Made by a program: the position numbers and the translations under genes | Part shown: one piece after another, positions 40,554 through 49,960 of the stretch | Position numbering within the stretch: position 1 is the first letter of the stretch | Layout of the letters: the number at the start of each line of letters is the position of its first letter | NCBI GenBank assembly: GCA_019686135.1 | Contig: JADGHL010000008.1 | Location: 1-64,000 of the forward strand | Length of the DNA: 64,000 nucleotides | From: Myxococcaceae bacterium | Lineage (GTDB): Bacteria; Myxococcota; Myxococcia; Myxococcales; Myxococcaceae | Reading direction: 5' to 3' | Notes under the pieces: model-generated | What the model was told of the DNA's origin: nothing | What the model saw: only the letters and a program-made list of their open reading frames with translations | Database searches by the model: none

Positions 40554-42923
40554 ATGAAGCGATGTCTGGGCGGAGCGAGAGGTCTGTTGCTGGCCGCAGC
40601 ATGTCTGCTGGTCGCAACGAGCGGGTGTGGATTCGTCGTGGTCGACGGCGAACAGACCCGGTCAGACGCGGAGCACAGCGGCCATCGTCATGATGGCAAG
40701 GACGGAGACGGCTGGTCGAAGGACGACAAGGACAAGAACGATGACGACGGCGAGTGCCTGACGCTGAGCTGCCCGGGCGACCACATGAGCCACACGCACA
40801 AGGGCGACCGGTGCTGTGTCGGCCCGGACGTGGACAAGGATGGCATCCCCGACTCGTGCGACAACTGCAAGCTCTCACCGAACCCGACCCAGCGTGACTC
40901 GGACAGCGACGGGGTGGGGGACGAGTGCGACAACTGCCCGGAGGTCTGTAACGAGGATCAGTTCGACGAGGACCGCGACGGCGTGGGCGACGCGTGCGAC
41001 AACTGCGAGTTCATCTGCAACGAGGACCAGGCGGACGCGGACCGGGACGGCGTGGGCGACGCCTGCGACAACTGCCGCGATCTCTCCAACTCGCAGCAGC
41101 CGGACTTCGACCATGACGGTCAGGGCGACGTCTGCGACGACAGCTGCGACGGCGTCTCCGGCGTCCTCTACCTCTACAAGGACGTCGTGAAGGACGGCTA
41201 CGACATCGTCGACAACTTCAAGTTCAAGGTGCGGATCACCTCGACCGGGACCACCGCCGCGTTCGACGAGGTCTACGAGATCAGCGAGGACAGCCCGCTC
41301 TACATCCGCCTGCGCGCGGGCACCTACCACATCTCGGAGAAGGACGTCCCGCCTGGCTACACGCTCGAGAGCGAGCTGGACGTGACGATCCCGATCTGCG
41401 GCATCGCGAATGCGACCCTGGTGGACGACAAGCACACCGGCAAGCTCGAGGTGCACAAGGACGTCCGCCTCACCGAGGACAAGGACCCCACCTGCGACGT
41501 GGAGGACGACACGAAGTTCAAGGTTCGGATCAAGTCGAAGGACGGGAACAAGGTCGACGAGATCCACGAGATCAGCGAGGACAAGCCGCTCTATCTCGAG
41601 CTGCCGGTCGGCAAGTACGAGATCGAGGAGATCTACGTCCCCGGCGCTTTCAAGCAGCCGGATCCGATCTACGTCGAAGTCGTGGAGGACTGCCCGGCCG
41701 AGGTGACGATCGTCAACATCCTGCGGCGCGCGAAGCTGACGATCTTCAAGGACGTCTGCAACACGCCCAATGACTGCTCGGTGACCCGGAGCGACGTCAC
41801 CTTCACCGCGCACATCGTGGCGACCGGCGATACGCCCGCGCTGGACGCGTTCTTCCTCATCCGCGAGGGCTTCCCCCGCGAGTTCTTCCTCCCGCTGGGC
41901 ACCTATGAGATCACCGAGGAGCCGACGCCCGGGTTCACGCTGGTTTCGCCGCTCGAGATCACCCTCGACAAGGACGGCGAGTCCGGGACGCTGATCAACC
42001 TGATCGACGCCGGCACGCTGACCCTCACCAAGGACGTGCGCCTGTGCGCCGAGCGCGGCCCCGAGTGCGACATCGCTGACCCGCACGTGTTCTCGGTCCA
42101 CATCCAGAGCACCGGGACCACGCCGCCGTTCTCCACGGACATCCGGCTGAGCGAGGGCAACCCGAAGACCATCGGCCTCGCGCCGGGGACCTACCTGGTC
42201 AGCGAGAACCTGCCCCTGCCGCCCGCGTACACCCCGCCCGCGCCGTTCGAGGTGACCATCACCTCGGACACCGACACCGCGCGGACGCTGGTCAACCTGG
42301 TCAACCGCGCGCCGGTGACGATCACCAAGGACGTCCGCCAGAGCCTCGAGACGGACATCAGCGACAACACCTGCTTCACGGTGATCCTCAACCCGGCCAC
42401 CGCCGACACGCCGCCGGGCCAGGTGGTGCGGCTCGTCTGCGAGAACCAGCCGCTGTCGCTGGAGCTGCCGCTGGGCGTCTACAACCTCACCGAGCTCGTG
42501 CCGCCGGGCTACGTGGGCTTCAACATCCCCGCGCAGATCACGGTCGTGGCCGGGACGAACACGGTGTCGCTGGTCAACCTGATCACCGTCGAGGTCCGCC
42601 TCCGGAAGGACGTGGTGGGGTGCCCGTATGAGAGCGAGCCCGCGTGCAGCGCGCATGTGTTCAGCGGGACGATCCAAGCGATCGGCGCCACGCCGCCACT
42701 GACCCTGCCGTTCACCTTCTCCGAGGGGCACGACTTCGTCACCCAGCTGCCGTACGGCCAGTATCAGGTCACCGAGACCGACGAGCCCGGCTACACGCCA
42801 CAGGACTTCGGCAGCGGGGCCGGGGTGTTCATCATCACCGTGCCCGGGAACGCCGACTGGACCGTGCACAACTGCTTTGGCGACAACGTGACCTGCCGCG
42901 AAGGCGTCACCCCCGACATGTAG
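40554..42923 (+). CDS. Lipoprotein with thrombospondin-3 repeats and six SpaA/CnaB-like domains
   Basis: This 789-residue protein has lipoprotein signal GLLLAAACLLVATSGC (Cys25). A His/Asp/Lys-rich stretch comes next. Residues 91-198 are Ca-binding thrombospondin type 3 repeats (DRDGVGDACDNC repeated). Six prealbumin-like domains of 93-99 residues follow. Each opens with a strand ending in Lys-Asp-Val (K209, K302, K399, K493, K592, K685) and has a YxxxE-x-PxGY-like box (E262, E359, E455, E551, E647, E741). Each ends with a strand carrying Asn (N388, N482, N581, N675, N773; Asp291 in domain 1). This is the Lys/Glu/Asn set of isopeptide-forming pilin and adhesin domains. It is probably a rigid surface stalk or adhesin. 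Confidence 0.85.
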   Translation: MKRCLGGARGLLLAAACLLVATSGCGFVVVDGEQTRSDAEHSGHRHDGKDGDGWSKDDKDKNDDDGECLTLSCPGDHMSHTHKGDRCCVGPDVDKDGIPDSCDNCKLSPNPTQRDSDSDGVGDECDNCPEVCNEDQFDEDRDGVGDACDNCEFICNEDQADADRDGVGDACDNCRDLSNSQQPDFDHDGQGDVCDDSCDGVSGVLYLYKDVVKDGYDIVDNFKFKVRITSTGTTAAFDEVYEISEDSPLYIRLRAGTYHISEKDVPPGYTLESELDVTIPICGIANATLVDDKHTGKLEVHKDVRLTEDKDPTCDVEDDTKFKVRIKSKDGNKVDEIHEISEDKPLYLELPVGKYEIEEIYVPGAFKQPDPIYVEVVEDCPAEVTIVNILRRAKLTIFKDVCNTPNDCSVTRSDVTFTAHIVATGDTPALDAFFLIREGFPREFFLPLGTYEITEEPTPGFTLVSPLEITLDKDGESGTLINLIDAGTLTLTKDVRLCAERGPECDIADPHVFSVHIQSTGTTPPFSTDIRLSEGNPKTIGLAPGTYLVSENLPLPPAYTPPAPFEVTITSDTDTARTLVNLVNRAPVTITKDVRQSLETDISDNTCFTVILNPATADTPPGQVVRLVCENQPLSLELPLGVYNLTELVPPGYVGFNIPAQITVVAGTNTVSLVNLITVEVRLRKDVVGCPYESEPACSAHVFSGTIQAIGATPPLTLPFTFSEGHDFVTQLPYGQYQVTETDEPGYTPQDFGSGAGVFIITVPGNADWTVHNCFGDNVTCREGVTPDM

Positions 42924-43019
42924 CGGAGCGTCCAAGCGGCACTTGAGCCGCGCCTTCGCCCCGGTGCCCACGCGGCGCCGGGGCGAAGCATTTCCGCGCG
43001 AGCGTCCACCGGACCGGAG

Positions 43020-43345
43020 TTCTGCAGGTTCCGGGGGGCGCGCCTGCGTCGGATCGTTCCGGGGGGCGGCGCTGCGCAAATGCGATGCGGCGTCCGGGCA
43101 GCGTGGGCATGCCGCATGGTTCTGCGGTGGGCTCTGCGGAAGCGATGCGAGGTCCGGGCAGGTCGGACACGTCCGCATCGCTCCACGGGCGCTGCTGCAC
43201 CGACCGATGCGAGAACCGGGAAGCGCGGGCATGCGGCATCGATCCGCGGGGTGCTGCTGCGCCGAAGCGATGCGAGGTCCGCACAACGCGGACGTGTCCG
43301 CGTCGTTCTGTGAGGCGCGACTGCACCGAGGCGATTCGGACGCTC
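43020..43345. repeat. Array of 60-64-bp hairpin-forming tandem repeats
   Basis: The landmark GCGATGCG (or CCGATGCG/GCGATTCG) begins at 43082, 43142, 43204, 43267 and 43331, and a more decayed unit precedes it. Each unit holds GGTCC, a GGGCAT or GGACAC block, a CGCATCG-like inverse of the landmark, and a CTGCTGC stretch. In the second unit gcgatgcg and cgcatcgc form an 8-bp stem around about 24 bases; others keep partial pairing. Confidence 0.82.
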
Positions 43346-43574
43346 CGTTCAGACACCGCCTGTCCCGGATCCTCCCAAGGAGTGACACCGCGCTTCCGCC
43401 CTTCTGTGTGCGCGGCGCCTCAGAGCGGCACGGATGCTGCCCAGACTCGCGCGCCGGCGCCTCCAACGTCCGGACGTGGTGCTCCCGCGCGGCGCCGTCC
43501 CGTTTCACGCTACCCGACGGCGCAAGCACCCCGCGGGTCGCCTTCGCTCCGACTGCGATGCGAACGCGTGCGCG

Positions 43575-43596
43575 GGTCCGGCGCTTGCTCGGGGGA
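43575..43596 (+). promoter_or_regulatory. 22-bp block shared upstream of both isopeptide-type lipoprotein genes (second copy)
   Basis: The sequence ggtccggcgcttgctcgggg plus GA matches the block at 40470-40491 at 20 of 22 positions by eye. It lies 64 bases before the ATG at 43661. Retention of this block in otherwise diverged flanking DNA suggests function. Confidence 0.5.
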
Positions 43597-43660
43597 ACAG
43601 GTGCCGGGGCTGCCCTCGCAGCTCCGGTGATTCTCCTGAACACGGAGCGGGATGGGAAAC

Positions 43661-44917
43661 ATGAGGCAATGGTTGGGTGGGGCGAGAGGGCTGTTGCTGG
43701 CGGCGGCGTGTCTGGCGCTCGCGAGCAGCGGGTGTGGGGTTGTGGTGGTGGACCCGGACGGCGAAGGCGAATGGTCGGCCTGGGGTTCCGATCACCACAA
43801 GGTGGGCGATCGCAAGGGAGACCACGATCGGAAGGACGATGACGGGAGGGACAAGGATCACGACGGGAAGGACGACGATCACGACGGGAAGGATTGGGGG
43901 GACGGTGACAAGTGCGAGTCGCTCTCCTGCCCGGGCGATCACCACGGTCACCCGCACAAGGGCGACCAGTGCTGCCTGGGGCCGGACTCCGACCATGACG
44001 GAGTGCCGGACAGCTGCGACAACTGCCCGCTGGACGCGAACACCTCCCAGCGCGACAGCGATGCCGACGGGGTGGGCGACCAGTGCGACAACTGCCGCGA
44101 GGTCTGCAACGAGGACCAGGCCGACTCGGACTATGACGGTGTCGGCGACGCCTGCGACAACTGCGTGGACGTCTGCAACGCCGATCAGTCCGACCAGGAC
44201 TGGGACGGGGTAGGGGACGTTTGCGACAACTGCCGCGAGGTGCCGAACCCGCAGCAGGCGGACTTCGATCGCGACTGGAAGGGCGACGCCTGTGACGAGT
44301 CCTGCGACGGGACCTCCGGCGTCCTCGACCTCTACAAGGACGTGGTCACCCTCGAGAAGGACGTCGTGGACAACCACACCTTCAAGGTGCGGATCACCTC
44401 CACCGGCAGCACGCCGTGGTTCGACGAGACCTTCCCGCTGAGCGAGGACAGCCCGCTGTATCTGCGGCTGCGCGCGGGGACCTACCACGTCACCGAGAAG
44501 GACCTGCCGCCCGGCTACCGGCTCGAGGAGGAGCTGGAGGTCACCATCCCGGTGTGTGGCTCCGTCCACAAGACGCTGGTCAACGTGAAGAAGACGGGGA
44601 CGCTCGTGCTCAAGAAGGACGTGCGCGAGAAGCGCGGCGATGAGCCCGAGTGCGACGTCCAGGACGACACCGAGTTCAAGGTCAAGGTGAAGTCGGTGGA
44701 CGGCAACGACGTGGAGAAGATCGTCACCATCAGCGAGAAGGACCCGGCGTATCTCGAGCTGCCGGTCGGCCGGTACAAGGTCGAGGAGGTCTGGGCGCCT
44801 TCGGGCTACAAGCGGCCTGACCCGGTCTGGGTGGAGGTGGAGAAGGACCACAAGACTGAGGTGACCCTGATCAACGTCCGTTACCCGCCGACCGACGGCG
44901 CGGGCGTGCCCTGGTAG
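43661..44917 (+). CDS. Lipoprotein paralogue with thrombospondin-3 repeats and two SpaA/CnaB-like domains
   Basis: This 418-residue protein starts MRQWLGGARGLLLAAACLAL, then ASSGC (Cys25). An in-frame ATG at 43652 is possible, but 43661 matches the paralogue start. A strongly Asp/His/Lys-rich segment (about residues 40-85) is followed by thrombospondin type 3 repeats (DSDADGVGDQCDNC and similar) to residue about 215. Two SpaA-like domains follow: Lys226/Glu279/Asn308 and Lys319/Glu376/Asn405. The protein ends right after the second domain. Domain 1 keeps Asn where the longer paralogue has Asp. It clearly arose by tandem duplication with loss or gain of four domains. A terminator follows. Confidence 0.85.
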   Translation: MRQWLGGARGLLLAAACLALASSGCGVVVVDPDGEGEWSAWGSDHHKVGDRKGDHDRKDDDGRDKDHDGKDDDHDGKDWGDGDKCESLSCPGDHHGHPHKGDQCCLGPDSDHDGVPDSCDNCPLDANTSQRDSDADGVGDQCDNCREVCNEDQADSDYDGVGDACDNCVDVCNADQSDQDWDGVGDVCDNCREVPNPQQADFDRDWKGDACDESCDGTSGVLDLYKDVVTLEKDVVDNHTFKVRITSTGSTPWFDETFPLSEDSPLYLRLRAGTYHVTEKDLPPGYRLEEELEVTIPVCGSVHKTLVNVKKTGTLVLKKDVREKRGDEPECDVQDDTEFKVKVKSVDGNDVEKIVTISEKDPAYLELPVGRYKVEEVWAPSGYKRPDPVWVEVEKDHKTEVTLINVRYPPTDGAGVPW

Positions 44918-44944
44918 CCCCTTTCCGAGAGCGGATCCACGTCA

Positions 44945-44980
44945 GAAGGCCGGACGAAAAGTCGTCCGGCCTTCGTTCTT
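44945..44980 (+). terminator. Terminator after the second lipoprotein gene
   Basis: gaaggccggacg (44945-44956) pairs perfectly with cgtccggccttc (44963-44974) around aaaagt, followed by gttctt. The T-tract is short, but the stem is strong. It overlaps the -35 box of the tRNA-tuf promoter. Confidence 0.8.
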
Positions 44981-45007
44981 GACATCCCGCAAAGCGTTCC
45001 ATAGAAG
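44979..45007 (+). promoter_or_regulatory. Sigma-70 promoter of the tRNA-tuf operon
   Basis: A consensus TTGACA (44979-44984), a 17-base spacer and TAGAAG (45002-45007) lie about 55 bases before the first tRNA. It probably drives the four tRNAs and tuf. Confidence 0.8.
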
Positions 45008-45061
45008 GCCACGCCCTTACGCCTACAGGGGGAGTCACTCCTTCCGGGGACACGGGCAGAT

Positions 45062-45134
45062 GCCGGTGTAGCTCAGTCGGTAGAGCACTCGCCTTGTAAG
45101 CGAAAGGTCGCGGGTTCGACTCCCGCCGCCGGCC
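45062..45134 (+). tRNA. tRNA-Thr (anticodon TGT)
   Basis: This is a cloverleaf with acceptor GCCGGTG/CGCCGGC, anticodon loop CTTGTAA (TGT) and T-arm GCGGG-TTCGACT-CCCGC. CCA is not encoded. It is the first of four tRNAs in the order Thr-Tyr-Gly-Thr, the same order as upstream of tufB in enterobacteria. Confidence 0.95.
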
Positions 45135-45231
45135 TGAAGCAGGGGCCGGAGGTTGGTGCCGGCCCCGACGCAGTTGTGGTGGTGAGGTTTCAGGTCGTTC
45201 GGGTTCGATACTTCGGAGGTTTTCACGAGAC

Positions 45232-45315
<84 letters not shown>

Positions 45316-45322
45316 AGGTACT

Positions 45323-45401
<79 letters not shown>

Positions 45402-45430
45402 AGCTGTAGCGCTGTAGAGACAAAACCTGG

Positions 45431-45506
45431 GCCCCGATAGCTCAGTTGGCAGAGCGCATCCTTGGTAAGGATGAGGTCTCCAGTTCAATCCTGGATCGGG
45501 GCTCCA
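45431..45506 (+). tRNA. tRNA-Thr (anticodon GGT)
   Basis: Acceptor GCCCCGA pairs with TCGGGGC, the anticodon loop is TTGGTAA (GGT), the discriminator is T, and CCA is encoded. It ends 16 bases before tuf, so it must be cut out of the tuf transcript. Confidence 0.96.
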
Positions 45507-45522
45507 TTTTCGAGGGAGTGAC

Positions 45523-46713
<1,191 letters not shown>

Positions 46714-46717
46714 GCCC

Positions 46718-46791
46718 AGCCGAAGGGACGTTCGTGGAAGCTGCCGGGATCTTCGGGTCCCGGCGGCTCATCCCACGAATGGTCTTCGGCT
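46718..46791 (+). other. Long RNA hairpin after tuf
   Basis: Three nested stems can pair: agccgaag (46718-46725) with cttcggct (46784-46791), ttcgtgg with ccacgaa, and agctgccggga with tcccggcggct, closing on tcttcggg. There is no T-run, so it is more likely an RNA-processing or stability element between tuf and rpmG than a classical terminator. Confidence 0.7.
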
Positions 46792-46884
46792 TCAACGGCT
46801 GACCGGGTCAGTCGTTGTTAGAGCACTTCGAAGGATTGGGCCCCTGCCCGGCAAGGCGCGGGGGTTTCGTTTCAGAGGACGACC

Positions 46885-47049
46885 ATGCCGAAGGGTAACC
46901 GCACCATCATTTCGCTCGAGTGCCAGGTGTGCAAAGAGCGGAACTACACGACCACGAAGAACCGCCGGAAGCAGCAGGACAAGCTCGAGCTGAGCAAGTT
47001 CTGCCCGCGCTGCCGCAAGCACACCGACCACAAAGAAGGCAAGGTCTAG
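46885..47049 (+). CDS. rpmG: 50S ribosomal protein L33
   Basis: This 54-residue protein begins [20 protein letters not shown] and ends in [16 protein letters not shown]. Two CxxC pairs (Cys13/16 and 40/43) form the zinc-binding form of L33. An AGAGGA ribosome-binding site precedes it. Its position between tuf and tRNA-Trp/secE is the normal one. Confidence 0.96.
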   Translation: MPKGNRTIISLECQVCKERNYTTTKNRRKQQDKLELSKFCPRCRKHTDHKEGKV

Positions 47050-47059
47050 GCCGGCTTTT

Positions 47060-47135
47060 AGGCCAGTAGCTCCAACGGTAGAGCAGCGGTCTCCAAAACC
47101 GCGTGTTGGGGGTTCGAATCCCTCCTGGCCTGCCA
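47060..47135 (+). tRNA. tRNA-Trp (anticodon CCA)
   Basis: Acceptor AGGCCAG pairs with CTGGCCT, the anticodon loop is CTCCAAA (CCA), the discriminator is G and CCA is encoded. It lies between rpmG and secE, a conserved position. Confidence 0.97.
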
Positions 47136-47144
47136 GAACCCGCG

Positions 47145-47176
47145 CCGCCCGGTGGCTCGAGAGGGTCACCGGGCGG
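47145..47176 (+). other. Hairpin between tRNA-Trp and secE
   Basis: ccgcccggtg (47145-47154) pairs with caccgggcgg (47167-47176), a 10-bp GC-rich stem. It is followed by TGTGTTG rather than a T-run. It is a partial terminator or a processing site separating the tRNA from the secE message. Confidence 0.6.
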
Positions 47177-47205
47177 TGTGTTGATCGGAATTCGCAAAGG
47201 AAGCC

Positions 47206-47649
47206 ATGGCGAACACGTCTGAAGCCAGCCAGCAGGCAAACCGCTCGGGGATGGACCCGCTGCGGTTGGTCGTGATCTTCTACCTGATCTCGGCGATCGT
47301 CCTCGCGCTCTTCTTCTCCCACGTCTTTACGCTGCTGTGGGCGCGCTTCGCGCTGCCGAACCGGGAGATTCTTTCCGGCACCAATGCGGACGTGCCGACC
47401 GTGCTGGGGATCGTGCTCTCGCTCGCTTTCGTGGTGTTCTGCTACGCGAACACCCGCGTGCGCGGCAAAGCGCTGGAGAGCGCCACCGAGCTGATGAAGG
47501 TCACTTGGCCCACCTGGCCGGAGACCCGGCTGTCCACCATCGCGGTGATCATCGCCTCGCTGGTCTCGGCGTTGATCCTCTTCGGGATCGACACCCTCGC
47601 CTACCAGGTGATGGTCAACTGGATCCCGGCCCTGTGGGGGAAGCTCTAA
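47206..47649 (+). CDS. secE: Preprotein translocase subunit SecE
   Basis: This 147-residue inner-membrane protein is part of SecYEG. Three hydrophobic helices are visible (about residues 21-43, 62-82 and 108-132). The conserved cytoplasmic helix ESATELMKVTWPTWPET precedes the last one. This is the longer, three-helix form. Its TAA overlaps the nusG start (TAATG). Confidence 0.95.
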   Translation: MANTSEASQQANRSGMDPLRLVVIFYLISAIVLALFFSHVFTLLWARFALPNREILSGTNADVPTVLGIVLSLAFVVFCYANTRVRGKALESATELMKVTWPTWPETRLSTIAVIIASLVSALILFGIDTLAYQVMVNWIPALWGKL

Positions 47650-48194
47650 TGGCTGAAAAGAAGTGGTACGCCGTTCACACGTACTCGGGCTACGAGAACA
47701 AGGCGAAGAAATCCCTCGAGGACAAGATCCGCATGGAGGGCCTGGGCGACTTCTTCGGTGAGATCCTCATCCCCGTCGAACAGGTCGTGGAGATGGTCAA
47801 GGGCGAGCGCAAGACCACCAAGCGCAAGCTCATGCCCGGTTACATCCTGGTCCAGATGGAGATGAACGACCGGACCCAGCACCTGGTGAAGAACACGCCC
47901 AAGGTCACCGGGTTCGTGGGCGCGGTCACCGGCCAGGACCCCGTCCCGATGAAGGAGTCCGAGGTTCAGCGGCTCACCAGCCAGATCTCCGAAGGCGTCC
48001 TCAAGCCCAAGCCGAAGGTTCAATTCGAGGAGGGCGACACGGTCCGCGTGATCGACGGCGCCTTCACCAACTTCTCCGGAACGGTGGAGGAAGTGAACCC
48101 GGAGAAGGGCCGGCTCAAAGTGCTCGTCAGCATCTTCGGCCGCGCCACCCCGGTCGAACTGGACTTCATGCAGGTGGAGAAGACGAACGGTTAG
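47649..48194 (+). CDS. nusG: Transcription termination/antitermination protein NusG
   Basis: This 181-residue protein has an N-terminal NGN domain ([40 protein letters not shown]) that binds the RNA polymerase clamp. A C-terminal KOW domain ([20 protein letters not shown]) binds Rho or S10. It is translationally coupled to secE. The last codons and stop form one arm and the loop of a perfect hairpin. Confidence 0.98.
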   Translation: MAEKKWYAVHTYSGYENKAKKSLEDKIRMEGLGDFFGEILIPVEQVVEMVKGERKTTKRKLMPGYILVQMEMNDRTQHLVKNTPKVTGFVGAVTGQDPVPMKESEVQRLTSQISEGVLKPKPKVQFEEGDTVRVIDGAFTNFSGTVEEVNPEKGRLKVLVSIFGRATPVELDFMQVEKTNG

Positions 48195-48214
48195 GGCCGT
48201 TCGTCTTCTCCACC
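48173..48214 (+). other. Perfect 18-bp hairpin spanning the nusG stop codon
   Basis: ggtggagaagacgaacgg (48173-48190) and ccgttcgtcttctccacc (48197-48214) are perfect inverse copies around TTAGGG, which contains the TAG stop. No T-run follows. It could be an RNase III target, a stability element, or an attenuator between nusG and rplK. Confidence 0.85.
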
Positions 48215-48323
48215 CGCGGTGGGTGGTTGGTAGTGAGGAGTGAGTAGTGGGCTTCGCCGCTCTTTCGGCGGCGGATTTAACGGGGGGGGGCGTTTTGGGC
48301 GGTTTGAACCACTGGAGTTGGCA

Positions 48324-48773
48324 ATGAAGAAGGTCACAGGACAGGTCAAGCTGCAGATTCCTGCGGGGAAGGCGAACCCGGCTCCCCCGATTGGCCCCGC
48401 GCTCGGTCAGCAGGGCGTCAACATCATGGAGTTCTGCAAGCAGTTCAACGCGAAGACCCAGGAGGCGATGAAGGAGGGCCTGATCATCCCGGTGATCATC
48501 ACCGTGTATCAGGACCGCTCCTTCACCTTCGAGCTCAAGACCCCGCCGGCGTCCGTGCTGCTCAAGAAGGCCGCGGGTCTGCACACCGAGAAGAAGAAGG
48601 GCTCGGGGGCGCACAAGCCGGGCAAGGAGAAGGCGGTCGGCCAGATCACCCGCAAGCAGCTCGAGGAGATCGCGAAGAAGAAGATGCCGGACATGACCGC
48701 GGCCACCCTGGAAGCGGCCATGGCCACCATCGCCGGCACCGCGCGTTCCATGGGCATCGAGATCGTCGGCTGA
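48324..48773 (+). CDS. rplK: 50S ribosomal protein L11
   Basis: This 149-residue protein starts [34 protein letters not shown], the L11 N-domain, with the rRNA-binding C-domain ending RSMGIEIVG. It forms the GTPase-associated stalk base. ATG 48324 follows TGGAG; an in-frame start at 48240 lies in the repeat-like spacer. rplA follows 31 bases later, the usual L11 operon. Confidence 0.98.
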   Translation: MKKVTGQVKLQIPAGKANPAPPIGPALGQQGVNIMEFCKQFNAKTQEAMKEGLIIPVIITVYQDRSFTFELKTPPASVLLKKAAGLHTEKKKGSGAHKPGKEKAVGQITRKQLEEIAKKKMPDMTAATLEAAMATIAGTARSMGIEIVG

Positions 48774-48804
48774 CCGCCGTCACCTGATTCTGGAGACTTT
48801 CACA

Positions 48805-49524
48805 ATGGCTTCGACTCAATCCGGCAAGAAGTTCAAGGCGGCCGCCGCGCTGGTGGACCGCAACAAGCGCTACTCCACCCAGGAGGCGTTCAAGCTCCTC
48901 AAGGACACCGTGGAGAAGCGCGCCACGAAGTTCGACCAGACGGTCGACGTGGCGATGAACCTGGGCGTCGACCCGAAGCACGCCGACCAGATGGTCCGCG
49001 GCGCGGTCGTCCTCCCTCACGGCCTCGGCAAGACGGTGCGCGTCGCCGTCTTCGCCAAGGGCGAGAAGGCCACTGAGGCCGCCAACGCCGGCGCGGACGT
49101 TGTCGGCGCCGAGGACCTCGCCAAGCGCATCGAAGAGGGCTTCATGGACTTCGATACGGTCATCGCCACCCCGGACATGATGGGCGTCGTCGGCCGCCTC
49201 GGTCGCGTCCTCGGCCCCCGCGGCCTCATGCCGAACCCGAAGACCGGCACGGTCACCATGGACGTCACCCGCGCCATCTCCGACGCCAAGGGCGGCAAGG
49301 TCGAGTTCCGCGTGGAGAAGTCCGGCATCGTCCACGCCCCGGTCGGCAAGGCCTCCTTCGCCCCGGAGAAGCTCGCCGAGAACTTCAACACCCTCGTGGA
49401 CATGGTCATGAAGCTCAAGCCGTCCACGGCCAAGGGCGTCTACCTCAAGGCCCTCACCATCTCGACCACCATGGGCCCGGGCATCAAGATCGACACCAAC
49501 GAGATCACTGCCCGCAACAAGTAG
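48805..49524 (+). CDS. rplA: 50S ribosomal protein L1
   Basis: This 239-residue protein includes the L1 signatures [20 protein letters not shown] and [15 protein letters not shown]. It binds 23S rRNA at the L1 stalk and in many bacteria represses its own L11-L1 mRNA. A dispersed GTGAGTCGTGAG element starts 11 bases after its stop. Confidence 0.98.
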   Translation: MASTQSGKKFKAAAALVDRNKRYSTQEAFKLLKDTVEKRATKFDQTVDVAMNLGVDPKHADQMVRGAVVLPHGLGKTVRVAVFAKGEKATEAANAGADVVGAEDLAKRIEEGFMDFDTVIATPDMMGVVGRLGRVLGPRGLMPNPKTGTVTMDVTRAISDAKGGKVEFRVEKSGIVHAPVGKASFAPEKLAENFNTLVDMVMKLKPSTAKGVYLKALTISTTMGPGIKIDTNEITARNK

Positions 49525-49960
49525 CTCCGCCAGTGAGTCGTGAGGGTGAGTAGCAGGAAGTGAGGGGTGGGGAGCGGAGGGCCGCTCCCCATTTGCCATC
49601 CGGTTGGTGGGGCGGCGGACGGCCGGGCGGGGCCCTCCGGCGGCTTCGGAACTTCTCTGGATGCAGTGAGTTGACAACCCTCCGGCTCGCCAGTATAGGC
49701 GGCCGGCTTTGCAGTGTAGTTAGCAATCCCTGGTCCAAGACAGCTGGGGTCGAACGGCAGGCAGGGATGTCCTTTGGGAGCCCGGGAAACCGGGCGGGAC
49801 GCACCGGGCGCTGTCGGGAGACTTAATAGGAGCGCTGCTCCTCCCCGCCGAGATTGTGGGACAGCGGTGGTTCTCTTTCGGAACTTCTCGCTCCCGTGCC
49901 TTCGGCCCAGGCATCACGCCTCCGCTTCTGGCGGAGGCCGAGGAGGAGGTGAATGGACAG
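49525..49960 (+). promoter_or_regulatory. Intergenic region with repeat element, promoter and rplJ leader RNA
   Basis: These 436 bases hold, in order: a copy of the GTGAGTCGTGAG element (49531-49572), a GC-rich spacer, a sigma-70 promoter and an untranslated leader of about 255 bases (from about 49706). The rplJ leader is the known binding site for L10-L12 autoregulation in bacteria. A stem gcctccgc/gcggaggc (49918-49938) ends 4 bases before the GGAGG ribosome-binding site and could control access to it. The exact L10 site cannot be fixed by eye. Confidence 0.65.
49671..49699 (+). promoter_or_regulatory. Sigma-70 promoter of rplJ-rplL-rpoB-rpoC
   Basis: A consensus TTGACA (49671-49676) is followed after exactly 17 bases by TATAGG (49694-49699). 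Its place between rplA and rplJ is where the L10 operon promoter lies in many bacteria. Confidence 0.88.

Larger units (their letters stand above)
42924..43660. other. Non-coding region with short structured repeats
   Basis: These 737 bases separate the two lipoprotein paralogues and hold no gene I can support. The middle part is the array of about 62-bp repeats. The last 100 bases carry the 22-bp block shared with the first paralogue and the ribosome-binding region. Confidence 0.65.

Noticed and set aside
40875-43643. 922-residue minus-strand frame across the first lipoprotein and the second array
   Set aside because: It is antisense to a gene with lipobox, calcium repeats and six domains, and it continues through non-coding repeats.
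42924-43660. Mobile element as source of the duplication of the two lipoprotein genes
   Set aside because: No transposase, terminal inverted repeats or target-site duplications are visible. Simple tandem duplication explains the pair.
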